Source of the DNA: JASHPR01 sp963749145
Lineage (GTDB): Bacteria > Actinomycetota > Actinomycetes > Streptosporangiales > Streptosporangiaceae
NCBI GenBank assembly: GCA_963749145.1
Contig: CAVVLN010000004.1
Coordinates: 1,674,001-1,738,000, forward strand
Direction of reading: 5' to 3'
Length of the DNA stretch: 64,000 nucleotides
The notes under the pieces were generated by a model that did no database searches, was not told the DNA's origin, and saw nothing but the letters and a program-made list of their open reading frames with translations. The translations under genes were made by a program, and so were the position numbers. Positions 40,566 to 46,834 of this stretch are shown here, piece after piece (the stretch's first letter is position 1; each line of letters starts with the position of its first letter).

Positions 40566-42326
40566 TTGGAGTATCAGCGGCAGGAAGTGGCACGCCAGCC
40601 GGTGCGGCTCGGGCCACGGCCGGTGTTCCTGGCCGGCCGGGAGGGGCTGCTGGCGGAGCTGGGTGACCGGCTGGCGGCCAGCCCGGGAGCGTCCGGTCCG
40701 CGGGTGCTGGTGCTGTGCGGGCTGGGGGGCGCGGGCAAGACCAGCCTGGCGCTGGAGCACGCGCACCGTCACTTGGCCGAGGTCGGGCTGGCCTGGCAGT
40801 TCCACGCCGAGGACACGGCAGTGCTGGCGGACGAGTTTGCGGAATTGGCGGCCCAGCTCGGTGTCCGGGAGCTGCTCGATGCGCGGGACCCGGTGGATTC
40901 GGTGCATGGGGTGCTGGCCGCCTACCCGGCTGAATGGCTGCTGGTCTTCGACAACGCCGCGGACCGGAAAGCGGTGGCGCGATTCTTGCCCCCGGCGGGG
41001 CGCGGGCGGGTGCTGGTCACCAGCCGGAGTGCGTTGTGGCCGCCTGGCCAGGTGCTGGAGGTGCCGGTGCTGGGCGCTGAGGTGGCCGCGGATTACCTCG
41101 TCCGCCTGACCGATGACGCGGACCGGCGGGCGGCGCTGGAGCTGGCCGGTGAGCTGGGCGGGCTGCCGCTGGCGCTGGAGCAGGCCGCCGCCTACATCCA
41201 GGCCACCGCGAGCAACCTCGCTAGATACCTGGTGTTGTTGCGGCAGCGGCGGCCGGACCTGCTGGCCCGCGGCGAGCCCGAAGGGTCGGGCGAGACGGTC
41301 GCCACCACCTGGTCGCTGGCGTTCACCTAGCTGGAGCGGTCCGCGCCGTCGGCGGCAGGGCTGCTGCGGCTGCTGGCGTGCTGCGCACCTGAGGCCATCC
41401 CCGACCGGCTGCTGCTGCAGCCGCGGCACGGACTCACCGATGATCTCGGCGGCGAAGTGGCGGCAGTGCTGGTGCCCCTGCTGGAAGACGAGCTGGAGGT
41501 TGACGCCGCGGTGGCGGCGCTGCGCCGGTATTCGCTGGTCACTCGGGCGGGGCATGGGTTGGTGTCGGTGCACCGGCTGGTGCATGCCGTCACCGCCGAC
41601 CAAATGCCCGCGGACTTGGCCGATCAGTGGCACCAGGCCGCTGCCGCCCTGATCGAGGCCGCGATCCCCGCCGATCCGGAACTGCCTGAGGCGTGGCCGG
41701 TGTACGCGGTGCTGCTGCCACACGCCCGGGCTGTCCTTGACCTGACTAGCGGGGGCATGCGGCGGATCGCGGCCTACCTCGGCCAGAGCGGCAGCTACCT
41801 GGCCGCCCGGGACCTATGGCATCTGATCGCCGAAGCTTACCGGGAGGATGACGCCTACGGACCGGAGCACCCGGACACCCTGATCACCCGCGGCGGCGGC
41901 CTCGCCCGCTGGACCGGGGAGGCGGGGGATGCGGCCGGGGCCCGTGAGCAACTCGCCGACCTGCTGCCTGTGTCTGAGCGGGTGCTGGGCGCCGAGCACC
42001 CGGATACCCTGGCAATCCGCGGCAACCTCGCCCGCTTCACCGGCGAGGAGGGAGATGCGGCCGCGGCCCGGGACCAGTACGCCGCGCTGCTGCCCATCAC
42101 AGAGCGGGTGCTCGGCCCAGAGCACCCAGACACTCTGGACACCCGCCACGACCTCGCCTGGTGTACCGGGAAGGCGGGAGATGCGGCAGGTGCGCGGGAC
42201 CAGTTCGCTGCGCTGTTGCCCGTCCAGGAGACGGTGCTGGGCTCCGAGCACCCAGAAACCCAGGCCGCCCGAGAAAAGCTCGCCTACTGGGCAGATGAAG
42301 CGGATGGTGACGTCAGCGCAGAGTGA
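40566..42326 (+). pseudogene. NB-ARC/TPR signal-transduction NTPase (NLR-like), split by an in-frame TAG
   Basis: From TTG 40566 the frame gives the NTPase: PVFLAGREGLLAELGDRL, Walker A VLCGLGGAGKTSLAL, Walker B WLLVFDNAAD, GRVLVTSRS (sensor) and ELGGLPLALEQAAAY (GxP). It stops at TAG 41328-41330 after TTWSLAFT. The identical frame continues LERSAPSAAGLLRLLACC, winged-helix residues (RYSLVTRAGHGLVSVHRLVH) and four tetratricopeptide repeats built on GPEHPDTL, ending at 42326. A CAG-to-TAG change explains the break. No ordinary start codon exists upstream in frame, yet that frame is open and contains ADRGGVA. Either two polypeptides are made or the gene is dead. Confidence 0.8.
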
Positions 42327-42391
42327 AGTAGCTACCGCTATCCACCTTCTGGTAGTCGGCCAAGTGGGGTTTACCCTCGGGTTAGCTACTT
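42326..42391. promoter_or_regulatory. Nine-base inverted repeat framing an intergenic region
   Basis: AAGTAGCTA (42326-42334) and TAGCTACTT (42383-42391) are perfect inverted copies 48 bases apart. They begin on the last base of the NLR stop codon and end 16 bases before the next gene's start at 42408. The spacing suits a looped operator or a weak attenuator. Confidence 0.45.
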
Positions 42392-42407
42392 GAGAGAAGA
42401 GGTCGCC

Positions 42408-43052
42408 ATGTGCAGGGGAGATCGCCTCGTAGCGGACTTCGTGGCCGGCACCGACGCCCGGCCTGGCCTGCCCGAAGAACTCGAAGAGCATCTGACCACG
42501 ACCGTGAACGGGCGGTGGGTGGTGTGGGCCCACAAGCTGGCCCGGCAAGCGGGCGATCTGTTCATTCCGCTGACCGGCGGTTCCGGCTATCCGGCTGATG
42601 CAAAGGCCAGGTGCCGGTTCGGAGGCGCTCACGACGCCCCCGATCCGGGGTGCACGTGCGGCTTCCACGCCCTCTCGAGCCGGAGGTTGCCGGGGCTGCC
42701 CGCCGGCCGAGGCAGCCTCACGGCGTTGACCGTTGCGCTGTCCGGACGGGTGCTGGCCTTCGAGTGGGCCGGCCCAGGAGTGCTGTGGCGGGCGGAGCGG
42801 CAGACCGTGGTACGCATCGAGCGGCCGGCCCCGTTCGACCGGACAGCGGAAGTCCCGGGCAGGCGCCGTCATCCCGATGATCCCGATGGTCGCTCCGCTG
42901 TCGTCCCCGCTGCCACGCCTCGCGATTCGGGGCCGATACGGCTGAACCTGCCCGTCTCCGCCCCGGTGCTACCGGTCTGCCACGACGACGCGGGCTGGTG
43001 CATGGGGTCCAGCACGTTCGAGCACTCACCGGCATCCCTGGTTCTGACCTAG
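42408..43052 (+). CDS. Conserved hypothetical protein with a Cys/His cluster
   Basis: This 214-residue protein starts at ATG 42408 (GAGAGAAGAGG upstream). Residues about 50-95 read GYPADAKARCRFGGAH, then DPGCTCGFHAL. The cysteines and histidines could bind zinc. The next part (LSGRVLAFEWAGPGVLWRAE) is strand-rich. The C-terminal third is low-complexity Pro/Ala. I recall similar short proteins with a 'C-x-C-G-F-[HY]-A' motif in actinomycetes but know no function. Immediately downstream of the NLR, with an inverted repeat between. Confidence 0.6.
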   Translation: MCRGDRLVADFVAGTDARPGLPEELEEHLTTTVNGRWVVWAHKLARQAGDLFIPLTGGSGYPADAKARCRFGGAHDAPDPGCTCGFHALSSRRLPGLPAGRGSLTALTVALSGRVLAFEWAGPGVLWRAERQTVVRIERPAPFDRTAEVPGRRRHPDDPDGRSAVVPAATPRDSGPIRLNLPVSAPVLPVCHDDAGWCMGSSTFEHSPASLVLT

Positions 43053-43071
43053 CGCGAAGCCGGGCCACTTC

Positions 43072-43170
43072 ATGACCCACCTGTCCGTCACCGAGGCGGT
43101 CCCCGGCGACGAGCGGCCGGAGACGGACTGGGGTGAGCACGTCACCGACGCCGAGTACGACCGCGGCTAG
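43072..43170 (+). CDS. Possible short ORF of 32 codons
   Basis: ATG 43072 opens MTHLSVTEAVPGDERPETDW and ends in EYDRG and a stop at 43168-43170. It has no clear ribosome site and no match I know. Composition is acidic. It may be a remnant end of a larger protein. Low confidence. Confidence 0.25.
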   Translation: MTHLSVTEAVPGDERPETDWGEHVTDAEYDRG

Positions 43171-43958
43171 GAGCGGCGGGGCTGGTCCTCGTAGCCGGGC
43201 ATGACCCATGGCTCCCGGGTCTTGCCGTAGAAGCTGAGGCCGGGCCGGTCGGGCAGGGTGCCGGTGATCGTGAGGCGGAACGGGCGCAGGTACTCGACCT
43301 GGCCCGCGCGCGTCAGCCGGAAGGGCTGGTCATGGCCGGGGTAGACGACGTCGGCCAGCCCGACCACGCGGTCGATGCTGGCCTGCGCCGCGTCCGGGTC
43401 CCAGAAGACGAGCGGAGGCTGCCGGGTCAGCGCGACGCTCGCATAGTGCAGCGCGTCACCGGCGATCAGCGACAGGCCCTGTTCGTTGCGCACCGTGACG
43501 CCGATGCTGCCGACCGAGTGGCCGGGGAGATCCACGACGCCCACCCCCGGGATGAGCTCGCCCCCGTCGGCGATCTCGCGGATCCGCGACCGCTCGAGGA
43601 TGTCCCGGGTCCACGCGGGGGTGGCCCAGTCGTTGGGATGCGGGCGCCCGCAGTAGCGCAGTTCGTCGGGGTGCAGGTACAGCGGCGCATGGGCGAAGAC
43701 ATCGATGTTCTGTACGTGGTCCCAGTGCGCGTGGGTCAGCACGACCATGTCGATGTCGCCCGGGTCCAGGCCCCGGCTGGCCAGCGCTTCCAGCAGGAAC
43801 GTCCGCCGCCCCGCATGGGCCGGGTCGACGAGGATCCGCACCGGCCTGCCGTCGGGGCCGGGTCCCTCGATGAGGACGACCTCGCACATCGCGACCAGCC
43901 CGGCGCTGGTGTTGATCCCGAAGCCGTCCAGCACGACGTCGATGCGGGGGGCCGTCAT
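43167..43958 (-). CDS. Metallo-beta-lactamase fold hydrolase
   Basis: This 263-residue protein starts at ATG 43958. The zinc motif is LTHAHWDHVQN, followed by the histidine in DLPGHSVGSIG, aspartate in LIAGDALHY and histidine in VYPGHDQPF, all in standard order. The pattern fits the quorum-quenching lactonase/glyoxalase II-like branch. Upstream residues to 44000 would be an alternative start but are poorly conserved. Substrate unknown. Confidence 0.88.
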   Translation of the reverse strand: MTAPRIDVVLDGFGINTSAGLVAMCEVVLIEGPGPDGRPVRILVDPAHAGRRTFLLEALASRGLDPGDIDMVVLTHAHWDHVQNIDVFAHAPLYLHPDELRYCGRPHPNDWATPAWTRDILERSRIREIADGGELIPGVGVVDLPGHSVGSIGVTVRNEQGLSLIAGDALHYASVALTRQPPLVFWDPDAAQASIDRVVGLADVVYPGHDQPFRLTRAGQVEYLRPFRLTITGTLPDRPGLSFYGKTREPWVMPGYEDQPRRS

Positions 43959-44062
43959 GGGGGCCAGCCTAATGGCCGGGCGCCACGCCAGCGGGATCAC
44001 GTTCCGGCCGGGGACCTGCCGGCCGGCGGCGGCCGCATCGGCGCTGCGCCCGCAGCGGCGGC

Positions 44063-44881
44063 TCAGCGGGGGTCGTTGCGGGCCATCTGCGTCGCGCGGA
44101 GATCGGGGTGCATTTCCCAGGGCGGCTGCGGCAGGGTGCGCCCGGTCTCAAGGAGCGACTTGAGGTTAGCCAGGACGGCGGGCCATCCGGCCGAGACCGC
44201 CCGGAGCGCGTCCTCGTCGGCGAGGTTCTCGTGGGTGACGGTGAGCCGGACGATGTCGTGGTAAGGCTCGATCTCGAACGTCACCGTGGACGGCCCGGCG
44301 GGCGGCTGCTCGCCCGGGGCGTCGAACGTCATCACCAGCCGCCGCGGCGGCTCGGCCGCCAGGATCGTGCCGGCGGCGTCGGCGATGCCCGAGCCGTCGG
44401 TGCGCCGGTGTTCCCAGCGCGAGCCCGGCTGCCAGTCCGAGACGTTGCTGTGGCCCCAGTACGCGGCGCTCAGGTCGGCGTCGGTCAGCGCGTGCCAGAC
44501 CTGCTCGGGCGTGGCGTGGATATAGGTGACGTACGCGTACTCCGGTCGGCCGGTCATGCCGTGCTCCTCTGCTCGTCGCTTCAGGGTGGTCAGTGCCGCA
44601 AGCCGCGGGCGCTCGAACCTGCCGATCCACCGTTCCTGGATCTCGTGCAGCGGCACCGGGTTGAGGTAGTGCAGCTTCTCCCGGCCCCGCCACACCGTGC
44701 TGACCAGGTTGGCGGCCTCCAGGACGGCGATGTGCTGGGTAACCGACTGGCGCGCCATCGCGACCTGGGCGCACAGTTCCCCCAGCGTCTGGCCGTTGCG
44801 CTCGCGCAGGCGGTCCAGCAGGTGACGCCGGGTCGGATCGGCCAGCGCCTTGAAGACCTTGTCTGCGTCCGCGGTCACCAC
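44063..44881 (-). CDS. ArsR winged-helix regulator fused to an SRPBCC (AHSA1) domain
   Basis: This 272-residue protein is a domain fusion. Residues about 5-100 are an ArsR-type HTH: KVFKALADPTRRHLLDRLRE, then CAQVAMARQSVTQHIAVLEAA and LVSTVWRGREKLHYLNP. Residues about 115-255 are an AHSA1/SRPBCC ligand pocket (YAYVTYIHATPEQVWHALTD, GTILAAEPPRRLVMTFD). Single-chain fusions like this are sensors in which the hydrophobic pocket binds a ligand that releases DNA. The GTG start at 44881 is 7 bases from a perfect palindrome (44888-44907), so it very likely represses itself. Confidence 0.88.
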   Translation of the reverse strand: MVTADADKVFKALADPTRRHLLDRLRERNGQTLGELCAQVAMARQSVTQHIAVLEAANLVSTVWRGREKLHYLNPVPLHEIQERWIGRFERPRLAALTTLKRRAEEHGMTGRPEYAYVTYIHATPEQVWHALTDADLSAAYWGHSNVSDWQPGSRWEHRRTDGSGIADAAGTILAAEPPRRLVMTFDAPGEQPPAGPSTVTFEIEPYHDIVRLTVTHENLADEDALRAVSAGWPAVLANLKSLLETGRTLPQPPWEMHPDLRATQMARNDPR

Positions 44882-44887
44882 ACCATA

Positions 44888-44907
44888 ATGCAGGTAAATA
44901 CCTGCAT
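44888..44907 (-). promoter_or_regulatory. Palindromic operator of the ArsR-SRPBCC gene
   Basis: ATGCAGGTA AA TACCTGCAT is a perfect 9-base inverted repeat with a 2-base centre. It lies directly upstream of the regulator's start codon, exactly where autorepression would block transcription or initiation. Confidence 0.75.
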
Positions 44908-45067
44908 GTTGTCAAGCGTGAGCCGCCCTCATGGCCAGCGTCAATGCCGGGGTAACCAGGTCTCCCCGGTACCCGGCGATCGGGTCACGCGCAGGCCAGC
45001 CGCGGTGTTCGACGCGGCCGGCCTGGGTAGATGGCTCAGTGGCCATCAGTCTCGACCAGGTGAGAAA

Positions 45068-45529
45068 ATGAGAATGAATCCACGTTCCAGCCGATCACGC
45101 GCCCGTCTGGCCGGCACCTGGGCGCGCGCTTGGATCGGCGCGGTCGCCGCGGTCGGGCTGGTCTCGGCCGCCGGCTGCAGCAGCGGTAGCAGTAGCAGCA
45201 GCCCGCCGGCGTACTGCTCGCAGCGAAACAGCCTGGAGAACTCGGTCAAGGGATTGACCAGCCTGAACGCCAGCAGCGGGATCAGCGGCCTGGAATCGTC
45301 GCTCAAGAAGGTGCAAAGCGACGCCAACGCGCTGGCCGGTTCGGCCAAGAGCGACTTCCCCAGCCAGACCAGCGCCATCAAGTCGTCGGTCAGCTCGCTG
45401 CAGGCCGCCGTGAAGGCGCTGGCGGCCAACCCGTCCGCCGCGAACATCGAGACGGTCGCCAAGGACGCGACCAGCGTGGTGAACGCGGCCAAGAGCTTCG
45501 CGACCGCGACCAGCTCGAAGTGCGGCTGA
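45068..45529 (+). CDS. Secreted lipoprotein, alanine/serine-rich helical
   Basis: This 153-residue protein starts at ATG 45068 and has a Lsp signal peptide: Arg-rich n-region, hydrophobic WIGAVAAVGLVSAAGC with the lipobox VSAAGC. The mature part begins with a Gly/Ser linker, one more cysteine (YCSQRNSLEN) and ends with KCG. In between are coiled-coil-like helices (SSVSSLQAAVKALAANPSAA). It is anchored outside the membrane. The two mature cysteines may pair. Function unknown; no partner is apparent. Confidence 0.7.
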   Translation: MRMNPRSSRSRARLAGTWARAWIGAVAAVGLVSAAGCSSGSSSSSPPAYCSQRNSLENSVKGLTSLNASSGISGLESSLKKVQSDANALAGSAKSDFPSQTSAIKSSVSSLQAAVKALAANPSAANIETVAKDATSVVNAAKSFATATSSKCG

Positions 45530-45740
45530 CCCGGGGGTCCCGGGGCTGGCCACGCGGGCCCAGGCCAGCGCCGCGTTACCCGGTCCGGCCCGGGACTGAG
45601 CGTTCGGGCCCGGGACGGAAATTTCCTGCCGCGCGGTGTATCAGACGGCGGCGGCGCACCTCTGGATTGCTGAGTAGCACCAGCGTGGAATACAACCAGG
45701 AGCGGCGGGCGGCCGGCCGCCGACGTGGAAGGGACACGCC

Positions 45741-46346
45741 ATGCGTGACGACTCGTCGGTCGTTGCCCTGGTCGCGCGCGTCAGCGACGGGGACCAGGGA
45801 GCCTGGAACGAGCTCATCGAGAGGTACGCCCCGCTGGTGTGGTCCATCTGCCTGCGCTACCAACTGAACCGTGAAGACATCGATGACGTTGGCCAGAGCG
45901 TCTGGCTGCTGCTGGTCGAGAACATCGGGAGCCTCCGCGAGGCCGCGGCGCTGCCAGGCTGGCTGGCGACGACGACCAAGCACGAGTGCCTCCGGGTGCT
46001 GCGGGCCACGCGACGGCATGACCACTCGGGCTTGCCACCGGAGGACCAGATGCCGCTTAACCCCGATGCCGAGGCGATCGAGCACGAGCTGATCGCGGCG
46101 GAACGCAACGCCGCGCTGCGCGCGGCCTTCGCCGAGTTGCCGCACCAATGTCACGAGCTGCTGTCGATGCTGATCAGCGATCCGCCGCCCGCGTACGCGC
46201 ATGTGAGCGCGACGCTGGGGATCCCGGTGGGCAGCATCGGCCCCACGCGGGCCCGCTGCCTGGAGCGGCTGCGCCGGTCGCCGCACCTGGCCGGCGTTCT
46301 GAGCGACGGCGCCGGAGATGTCGAAGTCAGCGAAACCGGGAGGTGA
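45741..46346 (+). CDS. RNA polymerase sigma-70 (ECF-like) factor
   Basis: This 201-residue protein starts at ATG 45741 (GGAAGGGA upstream). Region 2 reads QGAWNELIERYAPLVWSICLR and IDDVGQSVWLLLVE, followed by LPGWLATTTKHECLRVLR. Region 4 is FAELPHQCHELLSMLISDPP and VSATLGIPVGSIGPTRARCL. It overlaps the next gene's upstream GTG. It is the first gene in a cluster with a TPR-CHAT protease and a subtilase, so it may be the output of that pathway or be controlled by it through proteolysis. Confidence 0.9.
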   Translation: MRDDSSVVALVARVSDGDQGAWNELIERYAPLVWSICLRYQLNREDIDDVGQSVWLLLVENIGSLREAAALPGWLATTTKHECLRVLRATRRHDHSGLPPEDQMPLNPDAEAIEHELIAAERNAALRAAFAELPHQCHELLSMLISDPPPAYAHVSATLGIPVGSIGPTRARCLERLRRSPHLAGVLSDGAGDVEVSETGR

Positions 46347-46351
46347 GCATC

Positions 46352-46807
46352 GTGGCGGCAGGCTGGGATGACGAACGACTTTTCGCGGCCCTGCGGCAGG
46401 CCGTGCACGCCCGTCAGGCCGTCCCGTCCGAGTTCGTGGAGGTAGCCAAGAACGCGTTCGCGTGGCACAACATCGACGCCGAACTGGCCCAGCTCACCTA
46501 CGACTCCAGCCGCGACACCGATCTCGAGCCGAGCCTGCGCGCCGAGGCGGCGTCCATCCGCGCGCTCACGTTCACCTCGGCGCACCTGACCATCGAGCTC
46601 GAGGTCACCCAGGACGCGCTGGTCGGGCAGATCATCCCCGCCCAGGCCGGGGTGATCAAGATCCAGCCCCGGGACGGGGCCGAGACGGTGGTGTCGGCCG
46701 ACGAGATCGGGTGCTTCTCGATCAGCCCCATCCCGGCGGGCCAGTTCCGCCTGCACTGCCGCACCGCGGCCGACGCCGACACCCTGACCGGCTGGATCAC
46801 CTTGTGA
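46352..46807 (+). CDS. Unnamed partner protein of the sigma factor
   Basis: This 151-residue protein has GTG 46352 with GGGAGGTGAG upstream. A coupled GTG at 46343 overlapping the sigma stop is the alternative. The N-terminus (DERLFAALRQAVHARQAVPS, FVEVAKNAFAWHNIDAELAQ) is helical. The second half (LTIELEVTQDALVGQIIPAQ, CFSISPIPAGQFRLHC) is a beta-sandwich like carboxypeptidase-regulatory folds. I recall this type beside sigma factors and CHAT proteins in actinomycetes, but no function is assigned. It could be an anti-sigma or a protease substrate. Converges with the CHAT gene, 28 bases apart. Confidence 0.65.
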   Translation: MAAGWDDERLFAALRQAVHARQAVPSEFVEVAKNAFAWHNIDAELAQLTYDSSRDTDLEPSLRAEAASIRALTFTSAHLTIELEVTQDALVGQIIPAQAGVIKIQPRDGAETVVSADEIGCFSISPIPAGQFRLHCRTAADADTLTGWITL

Positions 46808-46834
46808 GCCCGCAGGCCGGCGCGAACCGCGCCG

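Noticed and set aside
42390..42407. TTG at 42390 as start of the Cys/His protein
   Set aside because: It lies inside the inverted repeat with no ribosome site; ATG 42408 has a good one.
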